From the NCBI GenBank assembly GCA_004559785.1, contig SFXD01000032.1, positions 1 through 20,591 of the forward strand: a DNA stretch of 20,591 bases. The letters run 5' to 3'. Positions 7,452 to 15,521 of the stretch are shown piece after piece (position 1 is the stretch's first letter; each line of letters starts with the position of its first letter). Origin of the DNA: a bacterium (lineage in GTDB: Bacteria; Bacteroidota; Bacteroidia; Bacteroidales; Bacteroidaceae). The translations under genes were made by a program, and so were the position numbers. Below the pieces are notes generated by a model. It had not been told where the DNA came from. It worked only from the letters and a program-made list of their open reading frames with translations, and did no database searches.

Positions 7452-9038
7452 TTACCTTTGTTTTTTTGTATCTGTTTTAGATGTTGCCTCTTGTGTTTCG
7501 GAATATTCCTGCTCGATAATGTTCAGCATCTTGATGGTTGCCTTGATAGACGACTCAGTCTGGTCGGCATCCAAGCCCCGTGTTCGGTAGGTCTTGCCCC
7601 TGAAGTCCCATGTGATGGTGGTCTGAACCAAGGCATCGGTCCTACCTCCGGGCGGAATGGTGACGACATAGTTCGTGAGCCAAGGGAAGTCGCGTTGGAG
7701 CTTGTTCCTGTAGATGTGCCTAACGGCTCTTACGAAGGCATCGTACATGCCGTCGCCTGTGGCAGACTCCTCATATTCGCTTCCGTTTATTTCCAACTTG
7801 ACGCAAGCCTGTGGGTGCAGTCCGTATGCCGTGGACACCATGTACGAGAGCAGGCGGATACGCTCGGTGGGCGAGTCGTGGTGGAGCACGTCGGCTATGA
7901 TGTAAGGCAAGTCGTCTATGGTGACGTGTTCTTTCTTGTCGCCCATCTCGTTGATGCGCTTGGTGATGCGCCTCATGTCGTCGTCGCCCAGTTGTATGCC
8001 CAGTAGCTTCAGGTTCTGCTCGATGTTTGCCTTGCCGCTCATCTTGCCGAGGGCATACTCCCTGCTGCGTCCGAAGCGTTCGGGTATCAGGGGGTTGACG
8101 TACAGTTTGCCTTTCTTGTCACCGTCGGCGTGGACTCCTGCCGTCTGTGTGAAGACGTTTTCTCCCACTATTGGGGTGTTGGCTGCCGTCCCAATGCCAG
8201 AGCATGATTCCACGAGGCGCGATATGTTGTTGATGCTGCCCTCGTCGACATTGATGCGGATGTCTGGCATCATGTCGCCCAGAACTGCCACGACACTGGA
8301 GAGGGAAGCGTTGCCAGCCCTTTCGCCAAGGCCGTTGACGGTGGTATGAACGCCCCTTGCCCCGGCCTTGACTGCAGCAAGCACGTTTGCTACGGCGAGG
8401 TCGTAGTCGTTGTGTGCATGGAAGTCAAAGTGCAGGGTGGGGTATCTTGCTACCATCATGCTGATGTAAGTCTCCGTATCTGTGGGGGAGAGTATGCCGA
8501 GGGTGTCAGGCAGCATATACCTGCATACCTTTGCCTTGCCTGACAGGAAGTCCATCATCCCCATCACATACGATGGGTTGTCCTTGATACCGTTAGACCA
8601 GTCCTCCAGATACACGTTTACCAGCATCCCACGGGAAGTGGCAAGGGATATGTTGCCCAGTACGTCCTGCCAATGTTCTTCGGGGCTCTTGCCAAGTTGC
8701 CCGCGGCAATGCCTCTCGGAACCCTTGCAAAGAAGGTTGATGACCTTGCCGCCAGCCGATGAAATCCAGTCGATGGAAGTCCCGTTGTCGCAAAAACCAA
8801 GCACCTCTATGCGTTCGATGAAGCCTGCGGAACTAGCCCATTGGCATACCTTGCCAACGCATTCGAATTCGCCCTTGCTGACGCGTGCCGAGGCAATCTC
8901 GACGCGGTCTACCCCGACCTTCTCGATGAGTTTCCTCGCGATGGAAAGTTTCTCGCTTGCGCTGAAACTCACTCCGCTCGTCTGCTCGCCATCGCGGAGC
9001 GTAGTGTCGGCAATCTCTATTGTCCGTAGTTCTGTCAT
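7452..9038 (-). CDS. cimA: LeuA/CimA-family acyltransferase, probable citramalate synthase
   Basis: This 528-residue enzyme of the DRE-TIM metallolyase family condenses acetyl-CoA with a 2-oxo acid. Visible motifs are IADTTLRDGEQTSGVSFS (9-26), the metal-binding FDFHAHND (His207, His209), NGLGERAGNASL (235-246) and AGVHADG (300-306). A C-terminal LeuA_dimer-type allosteric domain (about 408-510) contains GDGMYDAF. A complete leuA already sits at the head of this operon, so a second copy is best explained as citramalate synthase (acetyl-CoA plus pyruvate), sharing LeuCD and LeuB to make 2-oxobutyrate for isoleucine. A second 2-isopropylmalate synthase is the alternative; the residues read here do not prove substrate. 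The start overlaps the leuD stop as ATGA. The tail after 510 is a charged extension. Confidence 0.8.
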   Translation of the reverse strand: MTELRTIEIADTTLRDGEQTSGVSFSASEKLSIARKLIEKVGVDRVEIASARVSKGEFECVGKVCQWASSAGFIERIEVLGFCDNGTSIDWISSAGGKVINLLCKGSERHCRGQLGKSPEEHWQDVLGNISLATSRGMLVNVYLEDWSNGIKDNPSYVMGMMDFLSGKAKVCRYMLPDTLGILSPTDTETYISMMVARYPTLHFDFHAHNDYDLAVANVLAAVKAGARGVHTTVNGLGERAGNASLSSVVAVLGDMMPDIRINVDEGSINNISRLVESCSGIGTAANTPIVGENVFTQTAGVHADGDKKGKLYVNPLIPERFGRSREYALGKMSGKANIEQNLKLLGIQLGDDDMRRITKRINEMGDKKEHVTIDDLPYIIADVLHHDSPTERIRLLSYMVSTAYGLHPQACVKLEINGSEYEESATGDGMYDAFVRAVRHIYRNKLQRDFPWLTNYVVTIPPGGRTDALVQTTITWDFRGKTYRTRGLDADQTESSIKATIKMLNIIEQEYSETQEATSKTDTKKQR

Positions 9039-9646
9039 TTTCTCTCGTAAGCCTCAATCTTGTCCTTGTTCTCAAGGAGGAAGTCTATGTCGTCCAGGGC
9101 GTTCATGAGGCAGTATTTCTTGTAGGAGTTGATTTCGAAATGTTCGCTCCGTCCTGTCTCCATGTTGGTAACGGTCTGGGCTGGCACGTCCACCCTGACT
9201 TCGGCAAGTGGATTCTTCCTTACGGTAGCAAACAGTTCCTGCTGGAAATCCTCGCTAACTACGGCTGGCAGTACGAAGCAATTCAGCAGGTTGCCACGGT
9301 GGATGTCAGCGAACGAACTGCTTATAACCACCCTGACTCCATATCCCGCTATTGCCCATGCAGCATGTTCTCGGCTGGAGCCTGACCCCCAGTTCCTGCC
9401 TCCTATGATTATTTCGTGAACGCCCTTTCGTGGAGCCTCACGATAGTCTGGCCTGTTCATGACAAAGTCGCTTGCCTCCTTGCCATCGGCATCGTATCTC
9501 AGGTCGTGCATGAAGGCATCGCCAAAGAACTTTGGGTCGCGTGTGGTGCTGGCCAGATAGCGGGCCGGTATTATGAGGTCTGTGTTACAGTTGTCTATCT
9601 CGATGGGTATGCAGGTAGACTGTATGATGTCGAATTTCTGTTTCAT
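9035..9646 (-). CDS. leuD: 3-isopropylmalate dehydratase small subunit
   Basis: LeuD is the swivelling small subunit of isopropylmalate isomerase, which with LeuC converts 2- to 3-isopropylmalate. The 203-residue protein shows IDNCNTDLIIPARYL (17-31), the substrate-loop motif GGRNWGSGSSREHAAWA (82-98) and SFADIHRGNLLNCFVLP. The frame is open much further upstream, but the real start is the ATG at 9646, which gives the family's normal N-terminus and overlaps the leuC stop as ATGA. The same ATGA overlap joins its end to the next gene, so leuC, leuD and the second synthase are probably translationally coupled. Confidence 0.97.
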   Translation of the reverse strand: MKQKFDIIQSTCIPIEIDNCNTDLIIPARYLASTTRDPKFFGDAFMHDLRYDADGKEASDFVMNRPDYREAPRKGVHEIIIGGRNWGSGSSREHAAWAIAGYGVRVVISSSFADIHRGNLLNCFVLPAVVSEDFQQELFATVRKNPLAEVRVDVPAQTVTNMETGRSEHFEINSYKKYCLMNALDDIDFLLENKDKIEAYERK

Positions 9647-11031
9647 AACTTTCTTGGATCTGTGATTACACCTGTTATTGCCGAGGCAGCCACGACGAGG
9701 GGGCTTGCCAGTACCGTGCGTGCGCCTGGTCCCTGTCTGCCGACGAAGTTTCGGTTGCTTGTGCTGATGCTGAGTTTCCCTGCCGGTACCTTGTCGGGAT
9801 TCATCGCAAGGCAGCTTGAGCAAGAGGGAAGGCGCAGTTCGAATCCTGCTTCTTCCAGCACCTTGTCTATGCCTTCGTCCAGTATCTGCTGGCGTACGAG
9901 CCAACTGCCAGGCACGAGCCAAGCCACGATGCCTGGTGCCTTCTTCCTGCCCTTTACTATGCTGGCAAACGCACGGAAATCCTCGATGCGTCCGTTGGTG
10001 CATGCACCCAGGAAGCAATAGTCGATGGGGGTGCCTTCGAGTTTCTGTCCGGGTTCGAACTGCATGTAGTCGAGCATTGCGAGGAATTGTCCTTGTTCTG
10101 CCTCTGGTATGCTGTCGAGTGTAGGGATGCATTCGTCTATGGCTATGCCGGCACCGGGGTTGGTTCCGTAGGTTATGCGGGGCTTGATGTCTTCTGCCCT
10201 GTACGTCACCTCCTTGTCGAAGACGGCATCGTCATCCGAGCGCAGTTTCTTCCATTCCTCTACGGCCTTGTCCCATTCCTCACCCTTGGGTGCGTGCTCC
10301 CTTCCCTTGAGGTAGGCAAAGGTAGTCTCGTCGGGTGCTATCAACCCTGCACGCGAGCCCATCTCAATGGAAAGGTTCGATAGGGTCAGCCTTCCCTCCA
10401 TGCTCATGTCGCGTACGGCGGAGCCTGCGTATTCCACTGCATATCCCGTTGCCCCACTGGTGGTCATCTGTGCCATGATGTACAGTGCCACGTCCTTTGC
10501 CGTCGTTCCTTCTGGGAGTTTGCCTTCAATGTTGATTCGCATGGTCTTTGGCTTTGTCTGGAGAATGCACTGCGATGCCAGCACCTGTGCGACTTCGCTT
10601 GTGCCTATTCCCATGGCGATGGCTCCCACTGCACCGTGGGTGCTAGTGTGTGAGTCTCCGCACACGATGGTCATGCCTGGCAGGGACAGGGCTTTCTCGG
10701 GACCCACGACGTGGATGATGCCGTTGTCCTTGGAGCCCATAGCGAAATGCGTGATGCCAAACTCCTTGCAGTTGTTGGCAAGTGTCTCCACCTGCCTGCG
10801 ACCAACTGGGTCGTCGATGCGTTCCTGCTGGTCGCTGGGAGTGTTGTGGTCGGGCATGGCATAGATGTGGTCGGGACGGAATACTCCGATATGTTTGTCC
10901 CTCAGAGTGTCGAAAGCCTGCGGGCTTGTTACTTCGTGCGCATAGAGCCTATCTATGTACAATTGTGTGGGACCGTCTTCCACGTTCTGCACTACGTGGC
11001 TGTCCCATATCTTGTCGAAGAGAGTGTTCAT
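9643..11031 (-). CDS. leuC: 3-isopropylmalate dehydratase large subunit
   Basis: LeuC is the aconitase-like large subunit carrying a 4Fe-4S cluster. The 462-residue protein is close to the family's usual length. The three cluster cysteines are present: Cys344 in GACTNGR, then Cys404 and Cys407 in PSCSSC. Other family signatures are DHNTPSD (61-67), VCGDSHTSTHGA (123-134) and a C-terminal NRNFVGRQGPGA. It works with LeuD, whose start overlaps its TGA. The 65-nt gap to leuA upstream shows no obvious terminator or promoter, consistent with one transcript. Confidence 0.97.
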   Translation of the reverse strand: MNTLFDKIWDSHVVQNVEDGPTQLYIDRLYAHEVTSPQAFDTLRDKHIGVFRPDHIYAMPDHNTPSDQQERIDDPVGRRQVETLANNCKEFGITHFAMGSKDNGIIHVVGPEKALSLPGMTIVCGDSHTSTHGAVGAIAMGIGTSEVAQVLASQCILQTKPKTMRINIEGKLPEGTTAKDVALYIMAQMTTSGATGYAVEYAGSAVRDMSMEGRLTLSNLSIEMGSRAGLIAPDETTFAYLKGREHAPKGEEWDKAVEEWKKLRSDDDAVFDKEVTYRAEDIKPRITYGTNPGAGIAIDECIPTLDSIPEAEQGQFLAMLDYMQFEPGQKLEGTPIDYCFLGACTNGRIEDFRAFASIVKGRKKAPGIVAWLVPGSWLVRQQILDEGIDKVLEEAGFELRLPSCSSCLAMNPDKVPAGKLSISTSNRNFVGRQGPGARTVLASPLVVAASAITGVITDPRKL

Positions 11032-11096
11032 GATGTTGAGTGTGATAATGTGAGTTATTGGTTGTTGGGTATAGGCCTTTTATTGACTCATGGGGG

Positions 11097-12605
11097 CTAC
11101 AAGTGAACCTTGAACTTGTTGATGCAGTCGATGTATGCCTCCACGCTGGCCGTCACTATGTCAGTATTGGCTCCGAAGCCGTAGTACACACGTCCGTCGT
11201 ACTCCACCTGCATGTGAACCTTGCCAAGGTCGTCGGAGCCCTTGCTTATGGCTTGTATGGTGAACTCTTTCAGTGTCATCTCGCGGCGTATGATGGTCTT
11301 CAGGGCCTTGATTGCAGCGTCCACCGGGCCGTTGCCGCTTGCCGCGGACTCGAACTTCTCGTTGGCTATTAGCAGTCCGATGCTCGCTACGCTGCGTACA
11401 CCCTTGCCCGTGGTGACCTGCAGGTAGTCGAGCTTCACGCTGTGCGATTCTGCCCTCTCGGCTCCTGCCAGTACGAGGATGTCGTCGTCTGTGACCTCCT
11501 TCTTTTTGTCTGCGAGGTCGAGGAAATCCCTGTATACCTTGTCAAGCCTCTCGCCGTCGATGTCCACTCCGTTTACGCTGAGCCTGTGCTTCAGGGCTGC
11601 CCTTCCCGAGCGAGCTGTGAGCACTATGGCGTTGTCGTCGATGCCCACGGCCTTGGGGTCCATTATCTCGTAGGTGGAGGCGTTCTTAAGCACGCCGTCC
11701 TGATGTATGCCGGAACTGTGTGCAAAGGCGTTCCTCCCCACTATGGCCTTGTTGGGTTGGACGGGCATGTTCATGAGCGAGCTTACCATGCGGCTCGTGG
11801 AATATATCTTGGTGGTGTTGATGTTGGTCTCTATCCCAAGGTCGGGGTGTGTCTTGAAAATCATGGCAATCTCCTCGAGCGAGGTGTTGCCTGCGCGTTC
11901 GCCTATGCCGTTGATGGTGACTTCAACTTGGCGCGCGCCGCCAAGTACGCCCGCAACGGTGTTGGCCGTTGCCATGCCAAGGTCGTTGTGGCAATGGGTG
12001 GACAGGATGCTCTTGCCTGCTGCGAAGGCATCGACATGTTCGTATAGGTACTTTATCTTCTCGTGATATTCGTTGGGTATGCGGAAACCTGTCGTGTCGG
12101 GTATGTTGCATACCGTGGCCCCGGCCTTGGTGACGGCATCTATGACTCGTGCGAGATACTCGTTGTCCGTCCTGCCGGCGTCCTCGGCGTAGAACTCCAC
12201 GTCCTCCACGTATCTCTTGGCATATTTCACTGCAGCCACGGCACGCTCGATAATCTCCTCGGGAGTGGAGTTGAACTTGTAGCGGATATGGCTTTCGCTT
12301 GTGCCGATGCCAGTATGGATGCGTTTGCGCTTGGCGTATCTCAGTGCCTCTGCCGCCATGTCGATATCCTTTTCCACGGCACGCGTCAGGGCGCAAATCG
12401 TGGGCCATGTCACAGCCTTGCTGATTTCTATCACCGAGTTGAAGTCCCCGGGGCTGCTGACGGGGAATCCTGCTTCTATGACATCCACGCCCAGGGATTC
12501 GAGCTGCTTGGCTACCTGAATCTTCTCAACCGTGTTCAGTTGGCAACCGGGTACCTGTTCTCCGTCCCGTAATGTGGTGTCGAAAATGAACAATCTGTCA
12601 CTCAT
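11097..12605 (-). CDS. leuA: 2-isopropylmalate synthase
   Basis: LeuA catalyses the first committed leucine step, acetyl-CoA plus 2-oxoisovalerate to 2-isopropylmalate. The 502-residue protein has FDTTLRDGEQVPG (8-20), EAGFPVSSPGDF, metal-binding His204 and His206 in STHCHND, NGIGERAGNTSLEE (232-245) and SSGIHQDG. A C-terminal regulatory domain (about 390-502) contains SGNGPVDAAIKAL, the region that binds leucine for feedback inhibition in relatives. It heads the leu operon. The leader from its promoter is only about 30 nt, too short for a leader-peptide attenuator, so control is probably at initiation and by feedback. Confidence 0.97.
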   Translation of the reverse strand: MSDRLFIFDTTLRDGEQVPGCQLNTVEKIQVAKQLESLGVDVIEAGFPVSSPGDFNSVIEISKAVTWPTICALTRAVEKDIDMAAEALRYAKRKRIHTGIGTSESHIRYKFNSTPEEIIERAVAAVKYAKRYVEDVEFYAEDAGRTDNEYLARVIDAVTKAGATVCNIPDTTGFRIPNEYHEKIKYLYEHVDAFAAGKSILSTHCHNDLGMATANTVAGVLGGARQVEVTINGIGERAGNTSLEEIAMIFKTHPDLGIETNINTTKIYSTSRMVSSLMNMPVQPNKAIVGRNAFAHSSGIHQDGVLKNASTYEIMDPKAVGIDDNAIVLTARSGRAALKHRLSVNGVDIDGERLDKVYRDFLDLADKKKEVTDDDILVLAGAERAESHSVKLDYLQVTTGKGVRSVASIGLLIANEKFESAASGNGPVDAAIKALKTIIRREMTLKEFTIQAISKGSDDLGKVHMQVEYDGRVYYGFGANTDIVTASVEAYIDCINKFKVHL

Positions 12606-12643
12606 ATTGCGTATTTATGTTATTCCTTTTACTTTTTGAGCGA

Positions 12644-12676
12644 GCAAAGTTACAAAATATTACTCTTTTATACAAA
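12644..12676 (-). promoter_or_regulatory. Promoter of the leu operon
   Basis: The minus strand carries TTTG (12676-12673), a 20-bp spacer and TAACTTTGC (12652-12644), matching the Bacteroidota consensus. It lies about 40 nt upstream of the leuA start. No operator palindrome was recognised beside it. Confidence 0.75.
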
Positions 12677-12758
12677 AAAAGGTCAGAATAATTGTGCCGT
12701 GTTATCCTTATTACATATTTTTATTGGGCGTATGTGCGTACTTTAGGCGGAATTTTCG

Positions 12759-12767
12759 TAAATTTGC
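12759..12767 (+). promoter_or_regulatory. Putative -7 element upstream of the quinone oxidoreductase gene
   Basis: TAAATTTGC fits TAnnTTTG and precedes the ATG at 12802 by 34 nt. The expected -33 TTTG is missing; only TTTAGG near 12732-12737 is close, at a spacing longer than usual. An activator-dependent promoter is possible. Confidence 0.45.
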
Positions 12768-12801
12768 AGAGTTTTTACCTTAATATTATTGACAAAGACA
12801 A

Positions 12802-14196
12802 ATGGAAACTGAAAAGAAACTGACAATCAGTCGTCGTTCCTTTATCAAGGCTGGCGTAGGTGCGGCAGCCGTACTTGGCGTAGGTGCTGGTACAGTGAAG
12901 TATCTCAGCACCGTGGATGTGAAAGGGAAGATCCTTGTCATTGGTGGTGGCGCGGCAGGGTGTAGCTTCGCTGCAAGGCTGACGAGGAAGGTTGCAAACC
13001 CCGACATCACCTTGATAGACCCCAGCGACAGGCAATACTATCAGCCTGGCTTCACGTTCATTGCGGCTGGCATATTCCGCCCAGACGAGGTGTGGAAGCC
13101 ACAGAGTGCCTGCATACCCGAAGGTGTGAAATGGGTGAAGGACAAGGTGGTTGCCATAGATCCAGTACGCAAGGAGGTGCGCACGTCCAATGGCGAGAAG
13201 TACACGTACGACTACCTGGTACTTACACCTGGACTGCAATTGAATTGGAATAAGGTGCAGGGTATCAGTAGGGAAACGCTTGGCGAGGGAAATGCCCACT
13301 GCATATACGACTTCGAGGGGGCACAGAAGATATGGCCGGCCATAGACCAGTTTACGCAGCGTGGAGGAAGGGCGTTGTTCACCGATACCTATACCAAGCA
13401 CAAGTGCGGCGGTGCTCCCAAGAAGATCTGCATGCTCACGGAGCACCTGTCTCGCAAGAAGGGGACCAGGGGCGATTGCCAGATAGAATATTTCTGTTCC
13501 GAGAAGGCCCTGTACGACGTGCCGTATTACACGCCTCGCCTGTTGCAGATTTACGAAGAGCGCAACATATCCCTCGACGTCAATACTCGGGTGACAGGCA
13601 TAGACACCTCTGCCAAAAAGGTGTATCTCGAGAAGCATGAGAAGGTGAAGGAAAAGGTTTTCGACGAGGCCTTGGGCAAGGAAATGGAGGTAGAGCAGGA
13701 GAAGGTTACCCCGTTTGTCGAGGACTACGACCTGCTGAGCTTCGTCCCCCCCCAGTCGGCACCCGACTTCGTGCGTGAGGGCGGATTGTCGTGGACGGAA
13801 GGCAAGCTCGCCAAGGACGGCTGGGCCATGGTGGACAAGGAAACGCTTGTACACAAGGTTTATTCCAACATTATCTGCCTTGGCGACTGTGCCGGCATAC
13901 CCACAAGCAAGACATCGGCCGCCATACGCAAGCAACTGCCGATAGCAGTAGACAACCTGCTTGACATCATGCAGGGAAAGGAGCCTTCCCACAAGTACAA
14001 TGGCTATGCCTGCTGCCCCATCGTGACCGATTATGGGCACGTGCTGCTATGCGAGTTCGACTACGACAAGAAGCCTGACATAACATTTCCGTTCTCGCTG
14101 CTGGACATGAGCCACGAGCAGTGGGCTGGATGGCTGCTCAAGAGATACTTCCTGAAGCCAATGTTCTTCTATGGCATGATTCCCGGGTTGGTTTAG
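12802..14196 (+). CDS. sqr: Sulfide:quinone oxidoreductase-like flavoprotein with Tat signal
   Basis: This 464-residue FAD protein is predicted to oxidise sulfide and pass electrons to quinone. It has a twin-arginine motif (SRRSFIKAG, 10-18) and a hydrophobic segment (about 17-33), then the dinucleotide-binding ILVIGGGAAGCSFA (44-57). Two stretches resemble human SQOR as I remember it: KCGGAPKKI (201-209, redox Cys202) and YNGYACCPIV (399-408, second Cys, 404 or 405), followed by EFDYDKKPDITFPF. ICLGDCAGIPTSKT (358-371) is the second FAD motif. A charged loop at about 272-303 seems family-variable. Other flavoprotein reductases share the fold, but the paired cysteines favour SQR. It is followed after one base by another flavoprotein gene. 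Tat export or a signal anchor would place it at the outer face of the inner membrane. Confidence 0.8.
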   Translation: METEKKLTISRRSFIKAGVGAAAVLGVGAGTVKYLSTVDVKGKILVIGGGAAGCSFAARLTRKVANPDITLIDPSDRQYYQPGFTFIAAGIFRPDEVWKPQSACIPEGVKWVKDKVVAIDPVRKEVRTSNGEKYTYDYLVLTPGLQLNWNKVQGISRETLGEGNAHCIYDFEGAQKIWPAIDQFTQRGGRALFTDTYTKHKCGGAPKKICMLTEHLSRKKGTRGDCQIEYFCSEKALYDVPYYTPRLLQIYEERNISLDVNTRVTGIDTSAKKVYLEKHEKVKEKVFDEALGKEMEVEQEKVTPFVEDYDLLSFVPPQSAPDFVREGGLSWTEGKLAKDGWAMVDKETLVHKVYSNIICLGDCAGIPTSKTSAAIRKQLPIAVDNLLDIMQGKEPSHKYNGYACCPIVTDYGHVLLCEFDYDKKPDITFPFSLLDMSHEQWAGWLLKRYFLKPMFFYGMIPGLV

Positions 14197-14197
14197 G

Positions 14198-15445
14198 ATG
14201 AGGATAGCCATCATAGGGGCAGGGGCTTCGGGATGCTTCTGTGCAGTGCATGCAGCGAGGATGATGGGAGGCGATGCCACCATAGACGTCTTCGAGGCTG
14301 GGAGTCGTCCCATGGCGAAACTGTCTGTGACAGGCGGAGGGCGTTGCAATCTGACCAACACCTTCAGACTTTCGAATAAGTTGTCCGAATATTACCCGAG
14401 AGGTGACAAACTGATGCGGCGTTTGCTGCGGACTTGGAGTCACGAAGACACGATGTCGTGGTTTGAGACGGAGGGTGTGGAACTCGCGGTTCAGCCGGAC
14501 GAATGCGTCTTCCCCGCATCCCAGGATGCCATGCAGATAGTGGATGTGCTGCGGGATGGGATGGACATGGCTGGGGTGCGGCTGCATCTGTCCCATCAGG
14601 TAAGCTCAGTCTCCCCGTCGGCAGGGGGGTACGAGTTGTCATTTACTGACCCCAAACTGAGACCGTTCCATGCCAACTGCGTGGTTATCTCCATCGGTGG
14701 ATGTCCTACGATGGACAGGCTGGGTATTTTCCATGGTATGGATATTGGAATTGTACCTCCTGTCCCATCGTTGTACACGTTCAATATCGACCATGCCCCG
14801 CTCAATGCCCTGGCCGGCACCATGGTGCAGGATGCCTGCTTGGGCATAGCAGGCACGCGCTTCTCGTCCAGGGGAATACTGCTCCTTACCCATTGGGGAG
14901 TCAGTGGACCTGCCACACTCAGGCTCTCGTCATACGCTGCACGATACCTTGCAGACCATTCCATGCAGGCAGACCTGTGCATAAATTGGATGGGCAGTGC
15001 AAGGGAGGAGGGCGTGTGCTCGGCCTTGGCAGACTTTGCCAGCCAGAATCCGTCGCGCATGGTGACCGCTGCCAATCCCACGCCACTTACCCACAACCTG
15101 TGGAACATGCTTGCCGTGCGGAGTGGGGTGGGCGAGTCGACGAGGTGGGCAGATGTCAGTGGCAAGCGGCTCAACAGGCTTGCCTCCGTCCTGACGTCCG
15201 ACGTTTACCGCATTTCGGGCAAGGGCAGATACAAGGAGGAGTTCGTCACTTGTGGCGGAGTAGCCTTGTCTGAGGTGGATTATGGTACTCTTGGGTTGAA
15301 ACGCTACCCTGGGGCTTATGTCACAGGCGAGGTTCTTGACTTGGATGCCGTCACAGGGGGATTCAACCTGCAAGCGGCTTGGAGTACGGGTTACGTGGTG
15401 GCGAGAAGCCTGTATGAGCAATGGGCAGTGGGCAGTGAGCAATGA
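14198..15445 (+). CDS. HI0933/YhiN-family FAD/NAD(P)-binding flavoprotein
   Basis: This 415-residue protein belongs to the HI0933/YhiN family of putative flavoprotein oxidoreductases, whose reaction is not established. It shows an N-terminal Rossmann motif RIAIIGAGASGCFCA (2-16), the family hallmark KLSVTGGGRCNLTN (41-54), VISIGGCPTM, LLTHWGVSGPATLRLS, the C-terminal VTCGGVALSEVD and VTGGFNLQAAWSTGYV. The ATG is one base past the preceding stop (TAGGATG), so the two flavoprotein genes are surely cotranscribed. The last eight or so residues (ending WAVGSEQ) and the stop codon are encoded by the 7-bp repeat array, so the original C-terminus probably ended around SLYEQ. Confidence 0.9.
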   Translation: MRIAIIGAGASGCFCAVHAARMMGGDATIDVFEAGSRPMAKLSVTGGGRCNLTNTFRLSNKLSEYYPRGDKLMRRLLRTWSHEDTMSWFETEGVELAVQPDECVFPASQDAMQIVDVLRDGMDMAGVRLHLSHQVSSVSPSAGGYELSFTDPKLRPFHANCVVISIGGCPTMDRLGIFHGMDIGIVPPVPSLYTFNIDHAPLNALAGTMVQDACLGIAGTRFSSRGILLLTHWGVSGPATLRLSSYAARYLADHSMQADLCINWMGSAREEGVCSALADFASQNPSRMVTAANPTPLTHNLWNMLAVRSGVGESTRWADVSGKRLNRLASVLTSDVYRISGKGRYKEEFVTCGGVALSEVDYGTLGLKRYPGAYVTGEVLDLDAVTGGFNLQAAWSTGYVVARSLYEQWAVGSEQ

Positions 15446-15512
15446 GCCGTGAGTAATGAGCAATGAGCAATGAGCTTTGAGCAATGGGCTTTGAGCAATG
15501 GGCAGTGAGCAG
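15415..15512 (+). repeat. Heptanucleotide tandem repeat array, 14 units
   Basis: Fourteen consecutive 7-bp units of consensus TGAGCAA, with variants such as TGGGCAG, TGAGCCG and TGAGCTT, run without a gap; a partial TGAGATG follows. The array begins inside the end of the flavoprotein gene and ends 9 nt before the phosphopantetheinyl transferase ATG. It contains many ATG and TGA triplets in all frames. Units in the opposite orientation lie on the other side of the transferase gene. Confidence 0.9.
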
Positions 15513-15521
15513 TGAGATGAC

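Noticed and set aside
6609..8006. 465-codon open frame on the plus strand
   Set aside because: It lies antisense to leuB and the second synthase, both with complete family motifs. Its own translation has no domain pattern.
9647..10132. Upstream extension of leuD
   Set aside because: It overlaps leuC in another frame and is low-complexity Arg/Thr/His-rich; the ATG at 9646 gives the proper LeuD start.
12606..12643. Leucine leader-peptide attenuator before leuA
   Set aside because: The predicted leader is about 30 nt, with no leucine-rich short frame and no alternative hairpins.
12775..14040. 421-codon open frame on the minus strand
   Set aside because: It is antisense to the SQR-like gene, which has two FAD motifs and redox cysteines; the antisense product has no recognisable motif.
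15415..15512. Heptamer array as a CRISPR
   Set aside because: The units are 7 bp and contiguous, with no unique spacers, and no cas gene is present.
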